Positions 22,838-32,515 of a DNA stretch of 44,381 nt are shown here, in pieces (position 1 is the first letter of the stretch; each line of letters opens with the position of its first letter). Position numbers and translations under genes: made by a program. Source of the stretch: Desulfovibrio sp. (GTDB lineage: Bacteria > Desulfobacterota > Desulfovibrionia > Desulfovibrionales > Desulfovibrionaceae). Under the pieces are notes generated by a model. The model ran no database searches. It saw only the letters and a list, made by a program, of their open reading frames with translations, and had not been told where the DNA came from. The DNA is taken from assembly GCA_024699605.1 (NCBI GenBank), contig JAILPJ010000070.1, positions 1-44,381 of the forward strand, written 5' to 3'.

Positions 22838-25531
22838 CTAATGCGCTTCTCCCCAGTTTGCCCCATAGCCCCAGTCCGCCACAAGCGGCACAAGCAAGGC
22901 CTCTTCGCCAAAACGGACGGCTTGCATGAGTTGCGCCACACGTTCTCCGGCCTCTTGCGCGTAGTTCTCTGGCACTTCCACAAGCAATTCATCGTGGACC
23001 TGTAAAAGCAACCTCGCCCCCATGGCCTGGAGCTCCTGATCCTTGGCAACATTGAGCATGGCCATTTTAATGACGTCAGCGGCTGAGCCCTGAATGACGG
23101 TATTGATGGCCTGTCTCTGGGCCTGACTGCTCAAGGAAGTATTGGCCGAAAAAATATCCGGCAGATTCCGTCGGCGTCCGCCCAACGTCAAAACATAGCC
23201 CGTACGCTTGGCTTCCTGCACCACCCCATCATAAAAGGCCTTCAGCCCGCCCAAACGCGAAAAATAACTGGCAATAAAGGTTTTTGCTTCGTTGAGCGAA
23301 ACCTTGAGTTCTTGGGCCAGTTTCAACGCTCCCATGCCGTAGATCAAGCCAAAATTGATGGTCTTGGCATTGCGCCGCTGATCCTTGCTGATTTTTTCCA
23401 TGGGGAGATCATAGATCAGTGACGCCGTATGGGCGTGAATATCCAAACCTTCTCTGAAAGCGGACAAGAGGGCGTTATCCTGAGACATGTGCGCAAGCAT
23501 ACGCAGTTCAATCTGAGAATAGTCTGAAGAAATCAGGACCATGTGGGGAGCCGCGATAAAGCAGGTGCGCATGCGCTTGCCCAATGCGCCGCGTGCCGGA
23601 ATATTCTGCAGGTTGGGGTCCCGGCTTGCCAGACGTCCCGTGGCTGTGGCCTTCTGCTCAAAGGTCGTATGCAGACGCCCCTGAGCGTCCACAAGCTTGG
23701 GCAGAGGATCAAGATAGGTCGAACGGATCTTTTCCAGCTTTCGGAATTGCAGAATGGGCAAAATCACCGGATGGGCCCCTTCGAGCTTTTCCAGATTCTG
23801 CTGACTTGTGGACATCTGGCCGCCCTTGGTTTTGCCCTGGAGGCTCAGTTTGAGCGTTTTGGAAAGGACATCGCCAAGCTGCTGTGCGGAACGAAGATTA
23901 AATCTCATGCCCGTCAGAGCATACACTTTCTCGGTCAAGCCATCGAGATCCTGCTGCACTTCCTCCAGAAACTTCGCAAAAGCCTGACGGTCAATGGCTA
24001 TTCCCACGCTTTCCATGGCAGCCAGGACCCTGACCAACGGCAGCTCAAGCTTCTGATACATAGCTCTGAGACCGTTTTCCTCAAGACGCGCCTCCAGACT
24101 CTTGGCCAGTTTCAGGGCAAGTCCCGCACTCCCGAGATTTCCGTCCTGCAGACTTCCAGCCCAGTGACTTTCTAAATTCTCCCAACTGAAATCACGGTCT
24201 TCAGGGCGCAGAAGATAGCAGGCAAGGCCGAGATCAAGCACGCGCCCGACATGCTCAGCGAAGAAGTTGGCAACGGCAGCGTCACCCTTATAAAACGGCT
24301 TAAGATCAGCAACGACAATCTTGCTGGCATCGCAAAGCCAGGTCAGCAGATCAGCCGTTTTGCCCTGCCAGACAAGTTCCTCATAGGCCCAAGGCTCACT
24401 GCCCGAGGCCTGAAACGTACCCGTAGCCTGATCGTAACCGCAAACGGCCACATGCAGGGCTTTCCCCCCACCTCTTCTTTCATCGATCAAGGCCACACAG
24501 TGAGCCTGAAGCTGGGGCAGTTCCGTTGCCAGGCTGACCTTACGTCCCGAGATTTTGATGGCGCCGGGATACAGCAGAGGAGCGCTTTGCGAGCTTGCGC
24601 TCTGAGCCGCTCTGGGCGCTGTCACTGGCTGTCTTTCCCCCTGATGCATGAGCATAAACTCTATTTCACGCATCAGCGCCACGAGTTCGTATTCCTTGGC
24701 AAGGGCCCGCAACAGTCCGGCATCCATGGGACCGACCTTGAAATCGTCGATCACAAACTCGCCAGGATAGTCAAGGGATAGACGGGTGAGCTTGCGCCAG
24801 GTGAACATGTCCTCCAGATGCGGCTGCATTTTCAGCGCAAGCTTCGGCGGCAGCTTCTCAAGATGATCCCGAATATCTTCCAACGAGGAACAATAGGAAA
24901 AAATTTTCAACGCCGTCTTTGGCCCAATTCCCGGAACGCCCGGAATATTGTCGGCACTATCACCCACAATCGCCTGCAGATCTGGCCAGTTTTCTGGGGT
25001 GATGGAGTTTTCTGCCTGAAAATCAGCCTGACTAAGCAAAACTTCTTCTTTTGCCGCCAGATTCCAGATATAGACGTTGGGAGCAAGGCATTGTTTCAAA
25101 TCCTTGTCTCCGCTGATGATGATCACCGGCCGTTCTGCGGAAAAACGGGCGGCGAGACTGGCCATACAGTCGTCCGCTTCAAAGCCCTGTGTTTCCTCAT
25201 CCCGAAAACCCAACGCTGTGACCATGCGGCAGACCGGCTCAATCTGCCGCACGAGATCTTCGGGGGTTGCGTCACGATTGGCTTTATACTCGGGATAAAT
25301 CTCGTGTCTGAAGTTTTTGCCGTGACCATCGCGTACGAAGAGAAAATAGAGGGGCTTTTCCTCGCGTAGAATTCTGAGCAGCAAGCGCGAAATACCAACC
25401 AGGACATTGGTTGGAAAACCGTCGGAACGCTGCATATTGCGGCCGGTAAAAAAGGCTCTGTAGATAAAAGCTGTCCCATCCATCAAAAAAAGCGGTTCTT
25501 CCTGCAAACACAGGCGTTCTTTTAAGGACAT
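22838..25531 (-). CDS. polA: DNA polymerase I
   Basis: 897 residues from the ATG at 25531 (GAGG 5 bases upstream). It fills gaps and removes RNA primers. The N-terminal 5' nuclease domain (about 1-290) has LFLMDGTAFIYRAFF and GDSADNIPGVPGIGPKTA. The C-terminal polymerase has motif A DYSQIELRMLAHMS, motif B RRNAKTINFGLIYG and motif C QVHDELLVE. In the middle 3'-5' exonuclease region the D-x-E motif is not evident (ALIDERRGG in its place) and the NxxxD and YxxxD patterns are also degraded, so proofreading is probably lost. The longer frame to 25594 overlaps the divergent mlaE gene and is not used. Confidence 0.97.
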   Translation of the reverse strand: MSLKERLCLQEEPLFLMDGTAFIYRAFFTGRNMQRSDGFPTNVLVGISRLLLRILREEKPLYFLFVRDGHGKNFRHEIYPEYKANRDATPEDLVRQIEPVCRMVTALGFRDEETQGFEADDCMASLAARFSAERPVIIISGDKDLKQCLAPNVYIWNLAAKEEVLLSQADFQAENSITPENWPDLQAIVGDSADNIPGVPGIGPKTALKIFSYCSSLEDIRDHLEKLPPKLALKMQPHLEDMFTWRKLTRLSLDYPGEFVIDDFKVGPMDAGLLRALAKEYELVALMREIEFMLMHQGERQPVTAPRAAQSASSQSAPLLYPGAIKISGRKVSLATELPQLQAHCVALIDERRGGGKALHVAVCGYDQATGTFQASGSEPWAYEELVWQGKTADLLTWLCDASKIVVADLKPFYKGDAAVANFFAEHVGRVLDLGLACYLLRPEDRDFSWENLESHWAGSLQDGNLGSAGLALKLAKSLEARLEENGLRAMYQKLELPLVRVLAAMESVGIAIDRQAFAKFLEEVQQDLDGLTEKVYALTGMRFNLRSAQQLGDVLSKTLKLSLQGKTKGGQMSTSQQNLEKLEGAHPVILPILQFRKLEKIRSTYLDPLPKLVDAQGRLHTTFEQKATATGRLASRDPNLQNIPARGALGKRMRTCFIAAPHMVLISSDYSQIELRMLAHMSQDNALLSAFREGLDIHAHTASLIYDLPMEKISKDQRRNAKTINFGLIYGMGALKLAQELKVSLNEAKTFIASYFSRLGGLKAFYDGVVQEAKRTGYVLTLGGRRRNLPDIFSANTSLSSQAQRQAINTVIQGSAADVIKMAMLNVAKDQELQAMGARLLLQVHDELLVEVPENYAQEAGERVAQLMQAVRFGEEALLVPLVADWGYGANWGEAH

Positions 25532-25580
25532 AATTGCCTCGCAACTTGCAAAAAGGGGCAGAGCTGTATAGAGTTTTTGA

Positions 25581-26708
25581 ATGACTAGTGCCATGCAGAT
25601 CCAACTTCATTCTGAGCACGGCTGCCTAGACATTATTGTGGGCGGCACATGGCGTCTTGCCTGTGACCGGCCTGACGAAATCCGTCAAGCCCTCGATCTT
25701 GTCCATGCCCCCCAAACCACACGCGTTCGCCTCAAAGAAGACGCTCTTGTCACATGGGACTCAAGCCTTCTCGTCTTTCTTGTTCAGATAGTACGAAGTA
25801 CAAATGAGCGCAAGATTGCTCTCGAGATGCAACTCAATGATGGGCTCTGCCGACTGATTGCCCTGGCCTTTGAAGTCAAAAGCCAGCAAGGTTCACAACG
25901 CGAAAAGCATGAACCCGGCTTTTTGGAAGACCTGGGCGGCAAAGTCCTGAATCTCGCACCAAAGCTGCTCGACTTTCTTGCCTTTCTGGGCGAAGTGACA
26001 CCGGCTCTTGGCCGTTTTTTTCTCGGCCGTGCCACCATGCGTTCGCAGGATTTCTTCCAGGCCCTCCATGAATGCAGTCTTCAGGCACTGCCCATTGTGG
26101 GTGTGACCAATCTCCTGTTTGGCTTGATTCTCGCCTTTGTGGGAGCTGTACAGCTCACGCAGTTCGGCGTGCAGATCTATGTGGCCGGCCTTGTCGGTAT
26201 CGGCATGCTCAGGGTGATGGGCGCGGTCATGGTTGGCATTGTCATGAGTGGCCGCGTGGGAGCATCCTATGCGGCCCTGCTTGGCACCATGCAGGTCAAT
26301 GAAGAAATCGATGCCCTCACCACGCTTGGCATCTCGCCTGTGGAATTTCTCATTCTCCCCCGCATTCTGGCACTTGTGCTGATGGTTCCGCTCCTGACCA
26401 TCTACGCTGACGTCATGGGCATTTTCGGAGGATATCTCGTAGGCACGATCATGCTCGACATCTCGCCTATGGAATATCTCAACGCCACCATCTCCATGGT
26501 CAACGTTTCTCATGGTGTCATTGGCCTTATCTACGCCACCATGTTCGGATTTGTTATTGCCCTGGCCGGCTGTTATCATGGCCTGCGCTGTGGCCGCAGT
26601 GCTCAGGCCGTAGGACAGGCCACAACCACGGCCGTTGTACACTCCATTGTCGGCATCATTATCATGACGGCCATCATCACCATCATCTGCAATGTGCTCA
26701 ATGTCTGA
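25581..26708 (+). CDS. mlaE: MlaE-family ABC permease with N-terminal STAS-like domain
   Basis: 375 residues. The first ~95 residues are a STAS-like fold (VRLKEDALVTWDSSLLVFLVQIVR), the part that is a separate MlaB protein in E. coli. The rest is the MlaE permease with about five membrane helices and conserved MGAVMVGIVMSGRVGASYAALLGTM and EIDALTTLGISPVEFLILPR. It forms the inner-membrane core of an MCE-type lipid transporter that moves phospholipids between membranes. It starts 49 bp from polA on the opposite strand and is first of four genes. Confidence 0.93.
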   Translation: MTSAMQIQLHSEHGCLDIIVGGTWRLACDRPDEIRQALDLVHAPQTTRVRLKEDALVTWDSSLLVFLVQIVRSTNERKIALEMQLNDGLCRLIALAFEVKSQQGSQREKHEPGFLEDLGGKVLNLAPKLLDFLAFLGEVTPALGRFFLGRATMRSQDFFQALHECSLQALPIVGVTNLLFGLILAFVGAVQLTQFGVQIYVAGLVGIGMLRVMGAVMVGIVMSGRVGASYAALLGTMQVNEEIDALTTLGISPVEFLILPRILALVLMVPLLTIYADVMGIFGGYLVGTIMLDISPMEYLNATISMVNVSHGVIGLIYATMFGFVIALAGCYHGLRCGRSAQAVGQATTTAVVHSIVGIIIMTAIITIICNVLNV

Positions 26709-26721
26709 GGCAGGAGCAGGC

Positions 26722-27510
26722 ATGACCAAACAAGCGCCAACGCTCATTGCTGTCCGCGACCTGACCGTGGGTTACGGATCCTTCATTCTCATGAAGAATA
26801 TCTCCTTCGAAGTTCAGGCAGGTGAAATCTGTTTTATCACCGGCGGCTCAGGCTGTGGCAAAAGCACCCTGCTCAAGGTTCTGATGGGATTAAAAAGCCC
26901 GCAAAAAGGTCAGGTCCTCTATGGTTCCGAGGATTTTTGGGCCGCTGACAGTGACACACGTCAGCGTATCAAACGCCATACCGGCGTGCTCTTTCAAAGC
27001 GGTGCGCTCTGGAGTTCCATGACACTGGCGGAAAACGTAGCCCTGCCTCTCCAGCAGTATACCGATCTTACCACAGAGCAAATTACTGAGCTGGCTTCGC
27101 TCAAACTGGCTCTCACTGGCCTGGCAGGCTTTGAAGACTACTATCCCTCTGAGATCAGCGGCGGCATGCGCAAACGTGCCGGTCTGGCCAGAGCTCTGGC
27201 TCTGGATCCATCCATTCTCTTCCTCGATGAACCTTCGGCAGGTCTTGATCCTGTGAGTTCAAGACACCTCGACGATCTCCTTCTCGAACTGCGCGACACG
27301 CTGAAAGCCACCTTTATGATTGTCTCTCACGAACTCGACAGTATCTTTGCCATTGCGGATAAAATCATCTATCTCGACAATCAAACCCGAACCATACAAG
27401 CTCAGGGCGATCCACGCCGCCTCAAGGAGGATCCCGCAACAGCGCTCTGTGCTCTGGACTTTCTGACTCGTGGTGCAGCGAGCAAAACATTGGCCAAGGA
27501 AATCCGCTGA
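26722..27510 (+). CDS. mlaF: MlaF-family ABC ATPase
   Basis: 262 residues from the ATG at 26722, chosen over an earlier ATG at 26692 that overlaps mlaE, because AGGAG lies just upstream. Walker A is GGSGCGKSTLL, the ABC signature ISGGMRKRAGLARAL and Walker B SILFLDEPSAGLDP. The final His switch is VSHELDS. It powers the MlaE permease. It starts 13 bp after the mlaE stop. Confidence 0.95.
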   Translation: MTKQAPTLIAVRDLTVGYGSFILMKNISFEVQAGEICFITGGSGCGKSTLLKVLMGLKSPQKGQVLYGSEDFWAADSDTRQRIKRHTGVLFQSGALWSSMTLAENVALPLQQYTDLTTEQITELASLKLALTGLAGFEDYYPSEISGGMRKRAGLARALALDPSILFLDEPSAGLDPVSSRHLDDLLLELRDTLKATFMIVSHELDSIFAIADKIIYLDNQTRTIQAQGDPRRLKEDPATALCALDFLTRGAASKTLAKEIR

Positions 27511-27533
27511 AATTCCGGGTATAAGGAGCAGGC

Positions 27534-28523
27534 ATGGCGGCCCAAAATCACAAAGTAGCCATTGGCGCATTCACTCTCCTCGGAGCGCTTTTCTTAGTGC
27601 TGGCACTGATCTTTCTGGGTGGCGGAAAATTCTTCAAAACGAAAACCGAATATGTCCTGTACTTCGAAGGCTCGGTCAGTGGACTTTCGGTCGGGGCACC
27701 GGTGGTCTTCCGAGGTGTGCCCCTGGGCAGTGTCACCCGTATCAGCCTGGTTTTTGATCGCAAATCCTCAGCCATCACCATACCGGTCTTCATTAATCTC
27801 GATGAAAGCAGCATTGTACGGATTTCCGGCGAAACAATTCCTGAGACGCATCATACCCGCATTATTCAGCATATGGTCAGAAACGGTCTTTCTGCCCGTC
27901 TGCAGATTCAGAATCTGATCACCGGCCAATACCGAGTGGAACTCGATTATCACAATTCGGGCTCAGCCACACTTCATAATCCCGATCTGCCCAATGAAAT
28001 CCCCACAGTCCCCTCGCCCATTGACGCCCTGCAAAAATCCCTGTCCAGTCTGCCGCTACAAGAACTGACCAAGGCCGTCAAACAGATGCTCATGGGCATC
28101 TCTCAAGCCATTGGCGATGGTGAATCAATCAGAAAGACCATTCACCAGATCAACACGGCTTTTATCTCCATGGAAAAAACCTTCGCGGCCCTTGAAGCGC
28201 TTCTGAAAAACAAACAGCTCAACGCCTCATCCGAAAAAATAGTCAGCAATGTGCAGGTCTTAACCGAAAGCTTGGCCAGAGACGTTCCCAAACTGATGAG
28301 CCAACTTGATAGCACAGTGAACAATTTTGCCCAGATCTCCGAACGCTTCAAACACGTCTCGGCTTTCACGGAACAGCTGATGAGCCATAATTCTCCGGCT
28401 ATGCAGGATTTACGGCGCCTCTTCAAGGAAGCGGCCGATGCTGCCCGCTCTCTCCACAATCTGGCCGACATGCTCAACCGTACCCCCGAAGCTCTGCTCC
28501 ATGGCAAGAAAGGAAATCGCTAA
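27534..28523 (+). CDS. mlaD: MlaD-family MCE-domain lipid-binding protein
   Basis: 329 residues. One N-terminal membrane helix (IGAFTLLGALFLVLALIFLGGG) anchors a periplasmic MCE domain (about 40-115, YVLYFEGSVSGLSVGAPVVFRGVPLGSV). A long helical C-terminal region follows (about 165-325). MCE rings bind lipids in the periplasm. AAGGAG lies 6 bases before the ATG. The C-terminal helices are longer than in E. coli MlaD, closer to the PqiB/Mce type. The stop overlaps the next start by one base. Confidence 0.93.
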   Translation: MAAQNHKVAIGAFTLLGALFLVLALIFLGGGKFFKTKTEYVLYFEGSVSGLSVGAPVVFRGVPLGSVTRISLVFDRKSSAITIPVFINLDESSIVRISGETIPETHHTRIIQHMVRNGLSARLQIQNLITGQYRVELDYHNSGSATLHNPDLPNEIPTVPSPIDALQKSLSSLPLQELTKAVKQMLMGISQAIGDGESIRKTIHQINTAFISMEKTFAALEALLKNKQLNASSEKIVSNVQVLTESLARDVPKLMSQLDSTVNNFAQISERFKHVSAFTEQLMSHNSPAMQDLRRLFKEAADAARSLHNLADMLNRTPEALLHGKKGNR

Positions 28524-29146
28524 TGCTCCCATCCTTCTGTCTCAAAGATCATGCCCCATACCTTCTTTTGCTGTTGTTTTGCCTGACGCTTTGCGCCTGC
28601 GGCCGCAGTCAGCCCACACAGTACTATGCCTTTGAAGGAAAGGCTGAGGCTTTTGTCCAGGATGCCCTGCCCAAAACGACCTTGCGCATTGCCAGAGTTG
28701 CCCTGCCTCAGTATCTGGAACGCGAACCCTTGGTTTTGCGCAAAAAAGGCCAGGTACAACTGCAGGTGGATTCCTTGCACGTCTGGGCTGAACCGTTGAC
28801 CGACGGAGTACGGCGCCTGCTCTCCAATGAACTCAGGCAACCTCTCTTGGCCAGAGGCATCACACTCCTGCCCATGGCCACGGAAAAAAACGGAAGTTAT
28901 ACCTTGCTTGTGGATATTTCACGCCTTGACGGCAGTTTCGAGGATCACGCCGAAATTGAGGCCAACTGGTCGCTTGTGACTGAAGAGCCGGAACGCGTGA
29001 TCAAAGATGGCGTTTTTTCCGCTTCGCTGCCTGTGCCACATTCCAGTTACCACGAACTTGTGGAGGCCGAAGCAGAGCTGATCAGGGCTCTGGCCAGGCA
29101 CATTCTGGCCGCTATTCCCAGACTGCCGCAAAAAGCACGAGACTAA
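28523..29146 (+). CDS. PqiC-like outer-membrane lipoprotein (ABC-transport auxiliary)
   Basis: 207 residues. A lipoprotein signal with LCAC near residues 22-25 gives Cys25 as the probable lipidated residue. The mature domain fits PqiC/DUF330 (YYAFEG ... LRIARVALPQYLEREPLVLRK ... WAEPLTDGVRRLLSNEL). In the Pqi system this lipoprotein links the MCE tunnel to the outer membrane. It is translationally coupled to mlaD (TAATG overlap). The operon thus mixes Mla-type (E, F) and Pqi-type (C) parts and has no mlaC-like periplasmic shuttle. Confidence 0.87.
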   Translation: MLPSFCLKDHAPYLLLLLFCLTLCACGRSQPTQYYAFEGKAEAFVQDALPKTTLRIARVALPQYLEREPLVLRKKGQVQLQVDSLHVWAEPLTDGVRRLLSNELRQPLLARGITLLPMATEKNGSYTLLVDISRLDGSFEDHAEIEANWSLVTEEPERVIKDGVFSASLPVPHSSYHELVEAEAELIRALARHILAAIPRLPQKARD

Positions 29147-29158
29147 CGCAACAATGCG

Positions 29159-29209
29159 CCCCACAAAAAAAGGCCTTTCGAATCGCTTCGAAGGCCTTTT
29201 TTTGTGGGG
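29159..29209. terminator. Bidirectional terminator between pqiC-like gene and grpE
   Basis: A near-perfect long palindrome: CCCCAC, A-run, GGCCTT at 29159-29177 pairs with its mirror AAGGCC, T-run, GTGGGG ending at 29209. It has A-run and T-run on both sides, so it serves both converging genes. Confidence 0.93.
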
Positions 29210-29220
29210 GAAAAAAACGG

Positions 29221-29949
29221 TTACTGGGTGATCATGACCCTTGCCGGTCGCAAAAGACGCGTGCCCAGCTTGTAACCGCGCTGCAAAACACGGGCGACCT
29301 TGCCAGCCTCCAGTTCCGAGCTGGGATCAAAGCCTACGGCTTCATGAATGGCAGGATCAAAGGCCTCTCCGACTTCGCCCACAGGCAAAAGTCCGTGCTT
29401 CTGCACAGCATCAAGGAGAAGCTTATGGGTCATGGAGACACCCTGTAAAAGATCCTTACAGGCTTCACTGGTATTGCCATACTGCATGGCCAATTCAAGG
29501 TTATCCAAAGTGGGCAGCAGGTCACCGAGTACCTTTTCAGCAGCGTACTGCAGCTGTTCCTGATGTTCACGCGCCAGACGCTTTTTGAAATTCTCCATTT
29601 CCGCCGCCTGACGCAGACGTAGATTGTCGATCTCCGCCTTCAGCGCTTCAACGGCCTCCTGCTCAGAACCGCCAAAGAGCGGGCCGGTATAATTGGCATC
29701 ACCCTCAAAAGCCTGGACCACATCGTCAGCCTGTGACGGCGCTTCCTCCTGGCTCTCCGCATCCTTTGCTGCCGTTTGCGGCTGATCCTGATCTTCAATA
29801 TCGATGGTTCTGGTTTCAGCCTGGCTTTGCTCAGACTCAGGATTTTCGGCCTCGTCCGCGGTTTCAGGCGCAAAGGCCTCCTGATTCTCCTGACTCAGTC
29901 TTTCGACATTGGCCGCATGCTCATAGGGATTTCTATACTGTTGTACCAT
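29221..29949 (-). CDS. grpE: Heat-shock nucleotide-exchange factor GrpE
   Basis: 242 residues. GrpE drives ADP release from DnaK. The N-terminal ~95 residues are acidic, disordered and longer than in E. coli. A long coiled coil follows (about 100-150, EAVEALKAEIDNLRLRQAAEMENFKKRL). The C-terminal beta domain has FDPAIHEAVGFDPSSELEAGKVARVLQRGYKLGTRLLRPARV. GGAG lies 5 bases before the ATG. dnaK is not adjacent. Confidence 0.97.
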   Translation of the reverse strand: MVQQYRNPYEHAANVERLSQENQEAFAPETADEAENPESEQSQAETRTIDIEDQDQPQTAAKDAESQEEAPSQADDVVQAFEGDANYTGPLFGGSEQEAVEALKAEIDNLRLRQAAEMENFKKRLAREHQEQLQYAAEKVLGDLLPTLDNLELAMQYGNTSEACKDLLQGVSMTHKLLLDAVQKHGLLPVGEVGEAFDPAIHEAVGFDPSSELEAGKVARVLQRGYKLGTRLLRPARVMITQ

Positions 29950-29994
29950 GACTTCTCCTGATCTGGTATGGCATTATGCCACTGGTTTGAGTTA

Positions 29995-30023
29995 GCAGTA
30001 AGTACGGCAGTCCTTTCTGTCAA
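29995..30023 (-). promoter_or_regulatory. Probable promoter of grpE
   Basis: TTGACA (30023-30018) is followed after 17 bp by TACTGC, or after 16 bp by TTACTG. A TGGCAT-T-ATGCCA palindrome lies between it and grpE at about 29968-29980. No CIRCE element is seen. Confidence 0.5.
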
Positions 30024-30171
30024 GGGAGAAACCAGAAATACATCTCGACAAAAGCGCATTTCTTGTATATCGTACAGGCTTTAGCAGGTAACTGAAGAGC
30101 GTCAGCTGCCCTTAGCTTTTGAATTTCTCCCGTTACTTTGAAAAACGGGAGCTTTCCGTGTCGGAGAACTT

Positions 30172-31476
30172 ATGACTTGCCGCAGCATTCAGGTGAACTC
30201 AAAGGAAGAATGGCTGAATGCCTCGCAATGGCTCAAAGACCGTTCCAAATCAAGTTCTGAGGTGGAAGCCAAGGTCGCAGAGATCATTGCCGCTGTACAA
30301 AAAGACGGGGATGCAGCCCTTATTGCCTACACCTCACAGTTCGACTGCCAGGATTTCAAACCGCCTGTGCGTCTTCCGGAACAGGAGATCTCTCTTGCTG
30401 CGGCCTCAATTCCCCCTGAAGACAGAGACCGCATTTATCGGGCCGCGGACAATATTCGTGCTTTCCATGAAAGCCAAAAGGACAAATCCTGGTTTATCAC
30501 AAAAAACGACGGCTCCATTCTCGGTCAGCGTGTTCTGCCTGTGGATGCCGTAGGCCTCTATGTGCCCGGTGGGCAGGGGGGAAATACCCCCTTAATTTCA
30601 ACCTTGCTGATGAATGCCATTCCCGCACAGACAGCAGGTGTTGCCCGCATTGCGATCTGTACGCCGCCGCGCAAAGATGGCAGTGTTAATGCCCACATTT
30701 TAGCGGCAGCCCATCTTCTGGGCATAGAAGAAATTTACCGTGTCGGCGGTGCTTGGAGCATTGCGGCCATGGCCTATGGCACAGAATCCATAGCAGCTGT
30801 GGATGTTATCGCCGGTCCAGGCAATATTTTTGTGACCACGGCCAAGCGTTTAGTGCAGGGAAAGGTCGGCATTGACATGATCGCCGGCCCAAGTGAAGTG
30901 CTCATCCTTGCCGATGGCTCAGCCAATCTCAGCTGTCTTGCCGCGGATCTGCTTTCTCAAGCTGAGCATGACGCTTTGGCCAGTGCCATTCTCATCACGA
31001 CAGATAAACGTCTGGCTGAAGAATTGCCCGCTGAGCTTGACCGGCAGTGCGCCACCCTTCCCAGGGCCGAGATTGCCCAGCGCTCGTTGGAAAACTGGGG
31101 CGCAGTGGTTCTCGTCCCATCCATGAAGCTGGCCGTTGACATAGCCAATACCATTGCCCCGGAGCATCTTGAAGTTGCCACCCGCGACCCGTGGGCTCTT
31201 CTTCCTTCCATCCGCCATGCCGGAGCCATTTTTCTGGGACAAAACAGTCCCGAGCCTCTCGGTGACTACTATGCTGGCCCCAATCACGTATTGCCCACCA
31301 TGGGCACCGCGCGTTTTTCCGGAGCTCTGTCAGTACAGACTTTCTGCAAAAAAAGCAGCATCATTGCCGCTTCTCAGAGCTTCCTGAACGCCAGTATAGA
31401 AGACGTGGCGGCCTTGGCTCGACTTGAAGGCCTTGAAGCGCATGCCCGCTCCGTAGAAATACGCAGAAAAAAATAA
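30172..31476 (+). CDS. hisD: Histidinol dehydrogenase
   Basis: 434 residues, standard length. It oxidises L-histidinol to L-histidine in two NAD-dependent steps, with zinc. Visible signatures are VGLYVPGG, YRVGGAWSIAAMAYGT, VIAGPGNIFVTTAKR, the zinc-site segment DLLSQAEHD and the IAPEHLE motif. GGAG lies 5 bases before the ATG. A CCCGTT/AACGGG hairpin (30129-30150) precedes the Shine-Dalgarno. No other his gene is adjacent. Confidence 0.97.
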   Translation: MTCRSIQVNSKEEWLNASQWLKDRSKSSSEVEAKVAEIIAAVQKDGDAALIAYTSQFDCQDFKPPVRLPEQEISLAAASIPPEDRDRIYRAADNIRAFHESQKDKSWFITKNDGSILGQRVLPVDAVGLYVPGGQGGNTPLISTLLMNAIPAQTAGVARIAICTPPRKDGSVNAHILAAAHLLGIEEIYRVGGAWSIAAMAYGTESIAAVDVIAGPGNIFVTTAKRLVQGKVGIDMIAGPSEVLILADGSANLSCLAADLLSQAEHDALASAILITTDKRLAEELPAELDRQCATLPRAEIAQRSLENWGAVVLVPSMKLAVDIANTIAPEHLEVATRDPWALLPSIRHAGAIFLGQNSPEPLGDYYAGPNHVLPTMGTARFSGALSVQTFCKKSSIIAASQSFLNASIEDVAALARLEGLEAHARSVEIRRKK

Positions 31477-31523
31477 GCACAGCCTGGAACCAACCTCCAC
31501 CATAGTGCTTTTTGGAAATTGCA

Positions 31524-32429
31524 ATGCAAAGCATTACCACAACCAATATCGATGTCTGCCCTCTGCTTTCACGCGGAAAAGTGCGTGACATCTATAATCT
31601 CGATGAACACAGCCTCCTGATCGTGACCACAGACCGCATGTCCGCCTTTGACGTCATCATGAAGGAAGCCGTTCCCTATAAAGGGGTTGTGCTCAATCAA
31701 ATCACTCTGTTCTGGATGGAAAAATTCAAAGACATTGTCAGCAATCATCTTCTGGAAAGCGATGTCCGTCATTTTCCTGCCAAACTTTCGCCTTGGGCCG
31801 ACGAGCTTGAGGGGCGAGCTGTGATTGTGCGGAAAGCCGAGCCGCTGCCTGTGGAATGCATTGTTCGCGGTTATATCACAGGCTCAGGCTGGAAAGATTA
31901 TCTGGCCAGCGGCAAAGTCTGCGGCCATACGCTACCGGCAAACCTGCAGGAATCTGCCAAACTTACCCCTGCACTCTTTACGCCTTCGACCAAAGCGGCA
32001 CTTGGTCAGCATGATGAAAACATCAGTCGCGAACGCGCAGCAGAAATTCTCGGTCGTGAAGACGCCCTCTTTGTTGAAAAGACTTCGCTCTCCCTCTACG
32101 AGTCAGCACGTGAACACGCTGCCGCTCGCGGGATCATCGTTGCTGACACCAAATTTGAATTCGGCCGCATTGATGGAAAACTCACGCTGATTGACGAAGT
32201 TCTCACGCCGGACTCCTCACGTTTCTGGCCAGCCAAGGAATATGCTGTGGGCAGGGGGCAACGCAGCTTTGACAAACAATATCTGCGTGACTGGCTCAAC
32301 GCTCAACCCTGGAACAAGCAACCGCCTCCACCCAGTTTGCCTACTGAGGTCATTGCGGAGACAGCCGGAAAATACCGCGAGGCCTATGCCATTCTCACGG
32401 GCAAAGAACTTACACTCCCTGAAAACTAA
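31524..32429 (+). CDS. purC: SAICAR synthase
   Basis: 301 residues from the ATG at 31524 (GGAAA 8 bases upstream). PurC joins aspartate to CAIR with ATP in purine synthesis. Signatures are SRGKVRDIYNLD, TDRMSAFDV, RKAEPLPVECIVRGYITGSGWKDY and the C-terminal LIDEVLTPDSSRFW. The length is that of the longer purC form. It is 47 bp downstream of hisD and 86 bp upstream of fabI. Confidence 0.97.
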   Translation: MQSITTTNIDVCPLLSRGKVRDIYNLDEHSLLIVTTDRMSAFDVIMKEAVPYKGVVLNQITLFWMEKFKDIVSNHLLESDVRHFPAKLSPWADELEGRAVIVRKAEPLPVECIVRGYITGSGWKDYLASGKVCGHTLPANLQESAKLTPALFTPSTKAALGQHDENISRERAAEILGREDALFVEKTSLSLYESAREHAAARGIIVADTKFEFGRIDGKLTLIDEVLTPDSSRFWPAKEYAVGRGQRSFDKQYLRDWLNAQPWNKQPPPPSLPTEVIAETAGKYREAYAILTGKELTLPEN

Positions 32430-32515
32430 GAAACCATTGACCAGAACACAGGGCAGGCCAAAAACGACTCTGTGATACGGTCACGCCATACGCCAAAATC
32501 GCGAAGGAGTAATAT

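Noticed and set aside
32470..32484. TGTGA-TACGG-TCACG upstream of fabI as a CRP-type site
   Set aside because: The spacer is 5 bases instead of 6, which breaks the helical phase of the half-sites.
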